Part shown: positions 37,794 to 48,727 of the stretch, piece after piece
How positions within the stretch are numbered: position 1 is the first letter of the stretch
Layout of the letters: every line of letters starts with the position of its first letter
Source of the DNA: Epiperipatus broadwayi
Lineage: Eukaryota > Onychophora > Udeonychophora > Euonychophora > Peripatidae
DNA: 64,000 bases
Assembly: GCA_028023455.1 (NCBI GenBank)
Contig: JAQFVV010006636.1
Span: 184,001 to 248,000 of the forward strand
Reading direction: 5' to 3'
The notes under the pieces: generated by a model
Database searches by the model: none
Seen by the model: only the letters and a program-made list of their open reading frames with translations
What the model was told of the DNA's origin: nothing
Made by a program: the position numbers and the translations under genes

Positions 37794-37988
37794 TCATGGT
37801 TCTTCTTCTTTAGTGAACCCAAGAAGAGATTTACTTGAATCCATAACACACTTCTTAAGGTAAATCCATACTTTAGTAATATGTGAGTTCTGAAGATTCA
37901 AATTAACAATTTTAGTATTTAATAACTGTTGAAATTTAGTATATATGGTAGATTCTTCTAAAGAATGAACATACATTTTCTTGTTCAT
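37794..37988 (-). pseudogene. Linker region of the split LINE
   Basis: An open minus-strand stretch of 64 codons between the endonuclease and RT parts. It has no catalytic motif, but CVMDSSKSLLGFTKEEEP resembles the linker segment that follows the endonuclease in this LINE group, usually a VxxxAxxxLG pattern. Confidence 0.55.
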
Positions 37989-38147
37989 ATGAATGGAACA
38001 ATATTTTTAATTGCAACTAGCATTTTAATCTTAGACCATATCAATCTATGATCTACCCAACAGTATGAGCTTCTGAATGCTCATTAAATCTGAACTCCTA
38101 TCAGTAATATAATCTCTTAAATGCTATTGTTTTGAGTGTGGATGCAT

Positions 38148-38480
38148 CTATATTCCTTTGTAGTGGGGGTTTTGCCTAAACAATGTGTTTGTGATAGTCA
38201 ATCCATCTGTTGCGCATAACTTCAATAATAACAAACTATTTGAATTTACAACCCTAACACCATTATTACTAATAACTTTTGACAAAAGTCTAATATTTGT
38301 ACAAACACTTGCAGTCAAGTTACCAAAAATAAAAATATGATCCTTTAATGGTATTCCTGTAATAATGCTATCCAACAAGGAATAAAAGCTGTCATTCTCT
38401 GAATTCCCTGAATATAATGTTGGAGAATAGGCACTGATAAAATGGACTCTATCACTATGCAAGGCAAGTTTTAAGATCAT
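38148..38480 (-). pseudogene. APE endonuclease domain of the split LINE
   Basis: An open minus-strand frame of 110 codons. RVHFISAYSPTLYSGNSEND, then HIFIFGNLTASV at the GDFNA position, then LCATDGLTITNTLFRQNPHY. The catalytic GDFNAR has decayed to GNLTAS, losing the Asp, so the domain is inactive. The N-terminal part lies upstream in another frame near 38580-38760. Confidence 0.82.
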
Positions 38481-38818
38481 TAACTTTTCATTGCTAGAGT
38501 GAAGAATTCTTATAGTAGATGATACAAAATTGAATTTTATAGAAAATCCAATCTGCCTTTCCCCAAAAAATTTTAACTATCCATCTGTTCTAATAAATTC
38601 TTTTCCTCTGGAAGATAAGTTTCATGAAGAGCATATATATCAATGTTAAATCTTGAAAGTTCTTTAACCACAGGTGAAGTTTTCCCGTCTGGTCTTGAAG
38701 TGTTTGTATCAAGTAAAGTTTACCATTCCATGTCCCAACAGTTAGAAAAAAAAGTAGAGCATATATTGGTAACCTTACCTTTAGAATTATTCTGCCACCT
38801 ACTATCCAGCTACTACTG

Positions 38819-38946
<128 letters not shown>

Positions 38947-39474
38947 CTTATGACTGAAATAAGTAATCCATTAAGCGCACCATCCTAGCCAGACTGTGCA
39001 AGGCAGGCCAGTTTTAGATCACATTTTCATGGTAAACAGGAGATGCCTTAATATGGCTGTTTAAACATAGAATGTTTGACAGCCAAAACTCTTATCTTAT
39101 TTAAATGGTCCAAATATAATAATTTGTTAATCATATTGCATAGGTGCGTGCACATTTATATGTGTGTGTATGTTAGCACTATATTTTAAGAATAAATCTT
39201 ATTAAATTAGTTAAATGCAGTACTAAAAATCAATATTTTAATTATGCTTTTGATTATATAAGAGCATATTTAATTTATTATTTTCATAAATAACAATTAA
39301 TGATTAATGTTATTTATTTTTAGGTATTTTTTTTTAATTTGTCGTGCCTAACATTCCTATATTGCTTAACAACTTATTATTTATATATGTGTGGTAGCGT
39401 TCCTCCTATATATGAATTTCAGATATTTTAAATGATGGTGTTTGTGATGAATGTAATTTACAAAAACGTTTAAT

Positions 39475-40089
39475 TTAATGGACAGGCTTCAATCTACCCC
39501 ACACTCCAACTCTTCAACCATCCATCCAATTGAAAATCTGATGATGGAATGCTCAAAGGCCACCCTGAGGCCGAGATTCTTGTCACACCCATGCTTACCT
39601 AAGGTCAATCTGACCCCTCATGTACAGGACATAATCCCATCCCTTGTATATGTATTAAATGGATTATGTCCTGTACATGAGGGGTCAGATTGACCTTAGG
39701 TAAACATGGGTGTGACAAGAATCTCGGCCTCAGGGTGGCCTTTGAGCATTCCATCATCAGATTTTCAATTGGATGGATGGTTGAAGAGTTGGAGTGTGGG
39801 GTAGATTGAAGCCTGTCCATTAAAGTAGGAGGATTTGCTATCTTAATATATATCTGAGCACTTATAGCATATATATGTAGAGATGGTAATTTGGACCAAC
39901 TGATGATTGCTGGTTTAGCATGAAATATGTATATTGGTGATTATTTATCTTTTCAACATATATGTGTTCAAATGTATCAGTGTTATGAGATAGTGTGGAG
40001 AGTGGTGGGTCATGTGAAAGTCTGTGCTCATATACCCTATATATTACATATATAGATACAGGTATATAATAAGCCTGTGTGTTTCAGTT
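39475..40089. repeat. Foldback family A, palindrome with 13-bp flank duplication
   Basis: The central 39478-39820 is a near-perfect palindrome: opposite-strand frames starting at 39478 and 39820 are identical for the first 53 residues. The loop is about 30 bases at 39633-39665. The right arm then continues out to the family end (TATAATAAGCCTGTGTG), while the left arm stops early. AAAAACGTTTAAT flanks both sides (39462-39474 and 40090-40102), which looks like a target-site duplication. Confidence 0.88.
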
Positions 40090-40102
40090 AAAAACGTTTA
40101 AT

Positions 40103-40950
40103 GAAATTTATGTAGAATATGTTTTAACATTAATGTTATTTTGAAGTAATAATAGTTGTTAAATAGCAGATCACGCATTTATAAATTGAGTTTTGGAAGT
40201 TTAAATTCCGAAGGAACATTCTCAATTATTGAATAATACTAATGTTGAATATAAATTAAATAAAATATATGCAAAAAGAATATATTTTATAATTAAATAA
40301 TTAGTTAAAAGTAATAATATAGATTAGAGTTTTCAAAAATATATGCTAAGAAGAATATTTGTTGTTTTAAAGAATAATTATGATGATTTTAAAAATAGAA
40401 GTATATATTAAGACTATGTAAAAATAAAATTTTTTGAATCCTGTAAATTTAGTAAGTTGAGAAAGATCGACTTATCGCCACATGTATTGAAGAGATAGTT
40501 TGAAAGTAAGTAGAATATATTATCAAATTCATGACTGGGTAAAGTATACATCAGTGAGAAATTTATTGTTATTATGTTGATACACAGTTTTCTTAATCTT
40601 TTGCTCATACTTTATTTCGTTTTATCAAATTGATTGCACTACAACGTTTATTTATTTAAAGTATGTTTTGAACCCAGTATTCAAGACGAGATTATATGAA
40701 AGAATAATAGGGCCAGAAAAAATATCAATGATCTGATTTTACATACGTATTTTAATTGCAATAGGTAATGAATTTAACATGTCAAAATAAAATTAATAGC
40801 ATGTTAGCAGAGAGATTAACCAATAAAGCTTATAATATTTTTAAGACAATAATAGATTTAAATCTATCACAAATTAACAAATTAGTCATTATATATTTAG
40901 AATAAGTGATATAAGCGTTTACCAAAGGAAAATGTATTTCAATGGATATA
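40103..40950. other. AT-rich DNA, nothing recognised
   Basis: Only short open frames without family resemblance. Confidence 0.4.
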
Positions 40951-40970
40951 TAAAGAAACATTACTAGTCA

Positions 40971-41083
40971 AGCGTTGTTAGCCGAGAGGTCAGCGCAGCC
41001 GCCTTGCAAGCGAGCAGTTGGTTGCAGACGGTTGTTGCGGATTCGCCTCACGGCTGATGCTATGACATATGGAAAAAAAAAAG
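40971..41083 (+). mobile_element. tRNA-derived SINE C with target-site duplication
   Basis: Head AGCGTTGTTAGCCGAGAGGT, anticodon-like arm with loop CTTGCAA, a B-box-like GCGGATTCGCC, tail GATGCTATGACATATGG and poly-A. AAGAAACATTACTA is present on both sides (40953-40966 and 41081-41094), the mark of insertion by LINE machinery. This is the best-preserved insertion of the family here. Confidence 0.9.
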
Positions 41084-41522
41084 AAACATTACTATTAGTT
41101 TAGTGGTATAGTATTTACAAAAGTGTATTTTTTATTTGCAATTTTGGTGAAATTTATGATTTATTAAATTACTTCTTGTTATTAATTCAACTTTGATTAT
41201 ATTTTTACATAGAAATTATAGTAACAATTAGAAAATACTTGTCCTATCTCAATTCAGTTTGGATAAAAAAAGATGTGCTGCAGATGAAGATTGAATGGAA
41301 CTAAGTATGAGAAACAATGCTGAAGGAAAATGGGTGCTGAAGTAAAAGGATGATGATATCACAATCTATGTGAAAGCAAGAGTTTATTGTAATTTTACAT
41401 TGATAGATATGTTAAGAAATTTTTGTATATTAATCCCAATGCAGATAAAACTATGAAGCCTGAGAAGATAGGTAGGCACACAAGGTGGATATGATTAATT
41501 ATTTAAAGTCTACAATTAGAAT

Positions 41523-41883
41523 AGGCAAAACTCTCTATACAGTAGAGCCACTCAGTGCCAACCAGAGTAATCAATGGATGCCAGAAGACTTCTGCATAAA
41601 ATCACTATCTAGTGCCTACTCATCCAATATCCCCAGACTAGTTTTTGGCTTGTGGCCTTCGTCAGTGAGAAGCTTTGAATCTGAGAGCACTGCACCTAGA
41701 TCTTAGGATCTAATGCAATCCTCCAGCAGCCACCTTTTATCTCTACTTAACTACAAGCCAGAAACTAGTCTGGGGATATTGGATGAGTAGGTACTAGATA
41801 GGGATTTTATGCACAAGCCTTTTGGCATCCATTGATTACTCTGGTCGGCACTGAGTGGCACTACTGTATGGAGAGTTTTGCCT
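41523..41883. repeat. Foldback family D, full copy
   Basis: The left arm (AGGCAAAACTCTCTATACAG, then CAGAGTAATCAATGGATGCC) is the inverse of the right arm (GGCATCCATTGATTACTCTG, then GGAGAGTTTTGCCT). Arms are about 130-150 bp around a centre near 41700. No protein is encoded. Confidence 0.9.
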
Positions 41884-42422
41884 GTTTTAATAACAGTAAT
41901 GTGCTAGCATAAAGAAATTGTGATCATGTGATGTTTAATGGTTTAAAATCTACAATGATAAAAGGTATTTAAATGAATCAAATAACTGTATGAACACCAT
42001 AGTAAAAAAATACTATTACATATTTCAAATTGTTTGAATGTTAAATCACTGAATTCACAGAGTATTTTAATATAATGAATATTTAATCTTCTAAGTAAAG
42101 GGGAGGTAACTAGCATTCCTCAGGTATGCAAATGTGGGAATAACTGAACCAACAAAACTATTTATACTTCCCAACAGTAATTATTATTTTATTTAGAGTA
42201 CCCAGATTATTTGCTTGTGTATTCATTTCCTCTTTTTTTATTCATTCTTGTTTTCACAGGGTTAGCTCCCTTTCTGGCTATTACTATTATAATATAAAGT
42301 TTACTTTAGTATTGTTCTGTGGCTGCTGGTCAATAAGCATTATAGCACCTCCAGAAATAAATAGATTGTTAAATTTCTGTTTATACACTGTACAGGCTTA
42401 CATGCACCTGCACAGATATACT

Positions 42423-42815
42423 GTAATATATAAAGGATTCAAACTCAGACTTTCACACGACCCTCAACTCTCCATGCTATCTCATAGACCCATCTGATCA
42501 CACACACTTGTTGAAAAGATAAATAATCACCAATATATGTATTTCGTGCTAAACCAGCAATCACCAGTTGGTCCAGATTACTATCTCCATACATATATAC
42601 AATCAATGCTCAGCTTTATATTAAGATAGCCAATCTTTATACTTTAATGGACAGGCTTCAAACTACTCCAATCCACAACTCTTCAGCCATCCATTTCATT
42701 GAAAATCTGATGATGAAACGTTCAAAACCCACGTTAGTCAGGTGAGTCAACAATATAAGATAGCATGGAGAGTTGAGGGTCGTGTGAAAGTCTGAGTTCG
42801 AATCCCTTATAAATT
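42423..42815. repeat. Foldback family A, asymmetric copy
   Basis: Left arm full (CTCAGACTTTCACACGACCC to CTGATGATGAAACGTTC); right arm reduced to the outer end (GGGTCGTGTGAAAGTCTGAG, then TTCGAATCCCTTATA). Confidence 0.87.
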
Positions 42816-43349
42816 CCTGTTTTAAAATATCAATAATATAACAATCATTCAATATTTTGCTTAATTATTATGTAAATAACGATTGTAAAAAAAAATATTA
42901 CGTAAATACAACTAATTAAATGATTTTAAAAAGAATTATTTTAAACAACGCTTAGGAATCTATTTGAAGGCTCTTCTAATTATGTAACGCATATTCGATT
43001 GATTTCGGTAAGTTCCGCCAAGTTTCGTCAGCTTTTATCAATGCGCCGTAACTAGATAACTAGGCCATTGGAGTTGTTCACTGTCAATGAGCTAGTGTGT
43101 TTATCTATTCTGACTTCTCTTCAGTGTGAATAAATTTTTATGGTTTTCAATTACGATAAGCAATAAAATATTCTGGGTTTTTTTTCTTGAAATTAATTTT
43201 TAAATTGAAATATTTATTGAAGAAAAATATCTCCGAATAATAAAAGAAATATATATATATATTCAAACAGCAGTTAGTACATTAGATCTTTTAACAATGA
43301 TTGCTATGGAAAACTAAAATTGTTGTATTGTTTGAGATTAAAAATGCTC

Positions 43350-43432
43350 GCGTTGGTGGCGTAGCGGTTAGCATAGCTGCCTTCAAGCAGCTGGCACGGG
43401 TTCGCTTCCCGGTCAACGCTTTGACATATATA
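43350..43432 (+). repeat. tRNA-Gly-like SINE head
   Basis: GCGTTGGTGGCGTAGCGGTT, anticodon arm AGCTGC-CTTCAA-GCAGCT (six-base loop, one base lost relative to 22438), T arm GGGTTCGCTTCCC, acceptor CAACGC, then TTTGACATATATATATAA, as in the copy at 22438. The short anticodon loop rules out a normal tRNA. Confidence 0.78.
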
Positions 43433-45261
43433 TATAAATGCTTTGTTTGTTTTCCTTGCTTGCTTTTTGACGGCAATACTATATTAAAACACCCTGTTTA
43501 AAAATTTCACGGACCGCCACTAGTTCCATTAATAATAAAAAAATCGCTAGAAAAAAAATCTAAAATTATCTATTATCTACTAATCCATTTTTCAATCAGC
43601 ATTTGGTCAGTGCTTACAAATATTTATCTCGATTTTTGTTGAAAGACTTTAATCATGGAAATGATTTCACAAAAAATCTTTTTTTAAATCTAGATAGATA
43701 GCAAATTTGTATAAAACTATATTTTCTTGAAATAGATATTAATAATTGCCGTCATATTTGTTACTATTTTACCTGAATTAGAAAATGCTCATAGATTTAT
43801 ATATGTATGGGGATAACTATGTATCATGCCTGTTAAATTAAGCATAAGTACACGAGGGTTCACGAAAAAAAAAATCCAGAAGAAAATAATTCGATTTGGT
43901 TCCAAGTGAATTCTGTAAAGAAAGGAAATAAGACAGTTATGCTAATATTATTTTAATTAATTGCAACAGAATTTGGTATGAAATCTTTGATTATTTACAG
44001 CCATTTTTTTTTTTAGCCACCCAACTTCTATTTATTTAAGACCTTTGAAGTTGTAAGTAATGTTTATCTTTTAACTGATAAACGAAATGCCAACGTTTTT
44101 CCTTTAATAAAAATATTAAAATATACTTTAAAAAGATTTAATGTTTAAATATTTATGGATCGTGATGGAAAATAAATTGTTTAAAGCGGTTTACGTTACC
44201 ATAGTGATGCAAAGATTTTCCAACTATATCTTAAATGTTTAGTATATATGTAGATTTTACTTCATCTAAATTCAACTTTCGAGCGCTTGGACGCTATTGT
44301 AAAAAAAAAAAAAATCATAAATGCATTTTATTTGAATCAAGCTTAGCGCTTTCGAGGACTCATAGCAATGAGTTTTACTTGGGTGATTGCGGGTATATAT
44401 ATATGCGAAAAGTTTATTCAAATGTGTTTATTTTTTTTGAAAGGGGAAAGCAGGATTCCTTTTTATTCATGGAGATGGGATTGTTAGCTATACGCGAAAC
44501 ATCTTAGATCTTGCGCTTGACGTCATTTCTCTCGATGCAAGCGATATTGACAACTGTGGGCTCGAATGTGTGACCCATTACGTTTTGGTGATGGAGGAAA
44601 ATACATTTGTGTTCCGAGTTGTTAGTAGTTTTTTTATGGAGATATTTATGTTATGAAAGCTTTGAGACCAGGCTGCACGTGACTCACCGTAGTTAATTAT
44701 TATCTAAGACAAAAATATTATTCTAACCAACTATCTTACAAACGTATTTTTAAAAAAAAAAAAAAGATTCTAATTAAACGTTTAATACTATTTGAGATTG
44801 TGGGGTGAAAGAATAAAAAGATTTGCTAATTGATTATTAAAATTTTAAACCGATTAATTTTAATTTTTATAGTCTAATACTTTTCTTCATTAATATCATT
44901 ATCACTTTCCTTTCTTTAGTAATTTTTATTCGGCAAAAGCTGAAATAATTGTGGGAAAAGACAAGATCTGGCTTTGACCAATAGAAATTAAGCTACTTTA
45001 ACAAGTAATTAACTATCTACTGTCAACTAAGCACTATTAAACGGAATTATACTATGAAAGTCTTTGAAATTTGTTTCTAAACGCTTCGTGCAATTAAAAT
45101 AAAAAGAAAAAAATTTGAAATTAAACTTGCGAATTTTACAGTAAAAAAACGAAATCGCAAAATAATAATTAGAAATTTCAAATTGATATTTTTAGAAAAT
45201 ATATTTTTTCTTTATTTTCATTTAGGATGTATGCGTTTTCTTCTCAAATCCTAATAACTTT
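43433..45261. other. Unassigned, with a less AT-rich patch at 44450-44690
   Basis: Includes GCGCTTGACGTCATTTCTCT and CACGTGACTC in an otherwise AT-rich setting. No frame or repeat explains this patch. Confidence 0.35.
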
Positions 45262-45360
45262 TATAATTAGAAGGGATTTGAACTCAGACTTTCAAGCACT
45301 CTACAGCTATCTATTCTAGCTTATAAAATGGATACACATGGCCACATATATTACATTAAG
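45262..45360 (+). repeat. Foldback family A, end fragment
   Basis: AATTAGAAGGGATTTGAACT, then GACTTTCAAGCACTC, then GATACACATGGCCACATATA. Only the outer end. Confidence 0.8.
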
Positions 45361-45589
45361 TTCAGAATATACTTGTATTTAAATAACTTTTATAGTATTT
45401 CTTGAAAGAGAACTTTTATAGTATTGCATATTATTATTTTGGCAGGACTTATTTTTCAATATTTTTTTATAGATAAGAATCTATATTGGTTAGGAAATAC
45501 TATTTAACAAATTATAGCCAGTAGATAAGACATAAAAATAAAAATATATAAAATGCTCAAGGCCAGCCATCTGGCTATTAGCAGGTTAA

Positions 45590-45613
45590 GTGAGGACTAA
45601 GGGAAGTCCTCAC
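45590..45613. other. Perfect 9-bp hairpin
   Basis: GTGAGGACT and AGTCCTCAC separated by a six-base loop, AAGGGA. No context suggests a function. Confidence 0.6.
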
Positions 45614-45957
45614 TGTAAGCTGCCTTCATAGTTCCCAAACTAATACAAAATGACCATTTACATTAGCACTTTTGGCTTTATATATTTAATAATCAATGAA
45701 TTTTATTAGCGCAGAGTATTTAGTAGGTAATCACTCTTTCACACGAGTCCGTAGTGTAAGATTAAACAGTGGTATTAAATGCAAAGATACTCTTGACCCA
45801 GCCACAAGATAGATTTTTGAGAAAATAAGAATGACCATCCTATTTTTAAACCCAAATGTACTTATATGGGTCAATCTTAAGTGTCTTGAATTGAGAGTGT
45901 GAATATGTAAATCATTCACTTTAAATTCATTTCTTTTTAATAAACTTATTAACACTT

Positions 45958-46120
45958 ATAAATATTATCATCATTGTCAACCATTATCAATCCACTGTAA
46001 GATGAAAGTTTCTCCAAGTTCGATAAATCTTCTCCGATCTCTAGCCTCTCTTCTCCACACCAACCCTGTACACTTTTGTATTTCATCCATCACATATGGT
46101 CACTCTCTGGGTCTTTTACA
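45958..46120 (-). pseudogene. RTE LINE 3' end
   Basis: Inverse of the 3' end of the LINE at 4745-7492: GAGAGGCTAGAGATCGGAGA, then GATAATGGTTGACAATGATG on the minus strand. The same end recurs at 63901-64000. Followed at 46129 by TA and GA runs. Confidence 0.82.
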
Positions 46121-46127
46121 ATCTTAT

Positions 46128-46158
<31 letters not shown>

Positions 46159-46513
46159 GTAGAGAGAGAAAGAGAGGTGGCCAACCCAGCAAATATTTTA
46201 TACAAAAGTTCAACTACGTACTAGGTATAGACACAGTCAGATTTTATTATGGCAAAAATCATACTCACATTAGAAAGTTTACTTCTACCATTTTAACACT
46301 AATATAAATAATCTTTTTGACAAGTGTCCATTTTTTTAATTATGAATTCTAAAATGTATAAAAGTCATGAACTAAATACTAACTGTGATATCACTGTTAG
46401 TATTTAGTTTATTGGTTTTTGTTGAAGTATATATAGACATTCTTTTCATTCTATGGATTTTATATATTAAAAGTCATGAGTATAAAATAAATTATGAAGA
46501 AATTAAAAATAAT

Positions 46514-46627
46514 AATATTCACCAAGGCATTGGAAGAATGCGTAAGCTTGTGGTTAAGGCCTGTAGAGGTCGCTACCTTCGCATTTTCAACGGCACATGC
46601 TTTAGGTTTATTGCCTTGGTGAATATT
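46514..46627. repeat. 114-bp element with perfect 16-bp inverted ends
   Basis: AATATTCACCAAGGCA at the left and TGCCTTGGTGAATATT at the right. The interior shares CTGTAGAGGTC with 62994-63127, and beyond the right end both copies continue with AATGTGCGTT and AAATAAATTTATAATTACAA, so the repeat family is longer than the inverted ends suggest. Confidence 0.75.
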
Positions 46628-47028
46628 ACTTACGTAATCAATGTGCGTTAAATAAATTTATAATTACAAAAATAATAATAGTAATTGTAAAAATTAATAA
46701 TGTATTATAATTATTTATTGTAAAACAAAATTAACTATTAAAAATACCAACTTGCTATGGGAACCAATTGCAAAATGACTGTGAATGGGAAAACGCAGTT
46801 TGTCTGCTTTTCTAACAAAAAAAAATAGAAAAGCTCTACTACTTAATTGCACTACTTATAAAAAAGTAAATCAAGACAATTGTAATGATTATTTAAGTAG
46901 ATATAATGGAATTTCAGGGGTAAGGCTTTAGAGAGCCTCCACCCCTCTCTGAACATTCCATTAATGTGGCTTATTATAAAACAGTAAATAAAATAATGCC
47001 TAAGGAATTAACTATACTTCTGATAATT

Positions 47029-47327
47029 TAAGTATAGGGGATTTGAACTCAGATTTTCAAGCACCCTTCATCTATCCACACTATCTCATACAACTGATAC
47101 ACATGACCACACACATGTAGAAAAGATAACTGAGCACTGATTATATATATATGTGTGGGGGGGATATGATAATCTGGACCAACTGATGAGTGCTGGTTTA
47201 GCATGAAATACATATATTGGTGATTATTTATCTTTTCTACATGTGTGTGGTCATGTGTATAAATTGTATGAGATAGTGTGGATAGTTGAAGGGTGCTTGA
47301 AAATCTTAGTTCAAATCCCCTATACTT
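47029..47327. repeat. Foldback family A, ~300-bp palindrome
   Basis: Left end AGTATAGGGGATTTGAACTC, right end TTCAAATCCCCTATACTT. Arms of about 95 bp mirror each other closely (CACACATGTAGAAAAGATAA against TTATCTTTTCTACATGTGTG), with one inner arm kept on the right. Confidence 0.9.
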
Positions 47328-48449
47328 ACAATTAACCTCCAGGTTTGTGAAAAGTGCCAGGTTTTCTAATATTTTCTGACAATTTAGTAATTGCTTGTAA
47401 ACTGCTTAAAATATGTGATACTTGCCACAAGGAAAAATACTCTTCTATGACTGGATATATAAATCTACATAATTTCAATGCTCTCAATCATAGGAAAACA
47501 TTTATGGGAATAAACCACGAATGAAACTTCATGAAAACAAACCATGAGAAATTAAAAATATTAAAAATTGCTTGCAGACGCTTAAAATATTTAAATGTTT
47601 AAGAAAGTGAGATCACTGGAACATAAATGAATAACTGATAAATAATCTTAATATAAACTTTTTATGAAATATTTTGAATAAATAGAAATGTTTCTGTCAA
47701 GAGTGCTCTACATTTAAATGCTTGGATGTACAATTTGTTATATTATTTTTATTATGTTTGTTAATTAAAATTAGAATTATTCTTAATAATTTTGTTGGTT
47801 GTTTATTTTTCATCTGAATTCCAAGTAGATGATTTTACTTTATCTTGTAATAACATTTTTAATATAGAGAGGATAGTGACCATGAAACATGGTGGGATCT
47901 GCATAAAAGCTTGTCCTTTATGTGTGCCCAGTCTGGTCAGTATATTTGGCAATTATAAATTAGTTAAGTAAAAATTGTAGTCACAATAGTCCATTAGATA
48001 GATATTCATAATTCTCCTAGACTAAATTAATTCGAGAATGTTGCTGTTGTTGTTTTTTGTTATATTTATTTCATCAATTACCATTGGCAATAGAATATTA
48101 TTCACTTATAAGTGGATAAAACTGTTACAGTATATAGGCAACAAGAAAGTTCTCATGTAATAATCTAAATATAAATAAAATTTCATTATCAATTACACAA
48201 AAAAATTTTATTATATAAAAATATTTAAATTAATATAAATATAGCAATAATATATGTGAGTAGAAAAAATTACTCAAACTCCACATTGAGTGTTCCAAAC
48301 TATTTGAAATGAGTGACCTACTGATGATGATGTATTATAGTAGAAAAGCATAGTAGCTTTTAATTGCGATCACGTTTGGCTGAAGCATAATTTTACTGCA
48401 CTTCAGTTACTCATCTTTCTTTATAAAAATCCAATATTTCCCTCAGGTG

Positions 48450-48524
48450 TATAGCAATATAAAATAGCATGGATGGTTGAGGATCGTGTGAAAGTCTGAG
48501 TTCAAACCCTCTATATATTATAAG
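48450..48524 (-). repeat. Foldback family A, end fragment
   Basis: GGATCGTGTGAAAGTCTGAG, then TTCAAACCCTCTATATA: the outer end only. Confidence 0.78.
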
Positions 48525-48727
48525 TAGAAGTGCAGGTATGAAAAAGCCTGTACTATAGAAAAAATTCATATTTCAAAAATCCAATGCATGGAGATATATA
48601 AATCAACTTCTACTAATTATTAAAATATGCATAAAATAATTGTTTTATTTAGGAAAGAATATTTTCAAGAGTAAAATAATAGCATAATGTGTTAAAATGT
48701 GCTTAAAATTTATCCATGGATATATAT

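Larger units (their letters stand above)
36240..38790 (-). mobile_element. Non-LTR retrotransposon, split by a second LINE
   Basis: Minus-strand element running from about 38790 down to 36240, with the interval 36465-37097 replaced by plus-strand LINE sequence. It holds the start of the endonuclease (TLLDTNTSRPDGKTSPVVKE, near 38700), the mid endonuclease (38148-38480), a linker (37794-37988), decayed RT fingers (37100-37560) and DFVKAFDSINW (36242-36439). Stops and frameshifts are spread throughout. The clade was not established; the opening motif is of a group widespread in marine animals. Confidence 0.82.

Noticed and set aside
39478-39820. Two 71-codon frames on opposite strands with identical starts, suggesting a gene pair
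   Set aside because: They are mirror images produced by the family A palindrome. The same frame occurs in other copies (for example 35166), and there is no sign of selection on protein.
44235-44507. 90-codon plus-strand frame
   Set aside because: It contains a long Lys/Asn low-complexity tract from a poly-A run, no family motif, and a length expected by chance.
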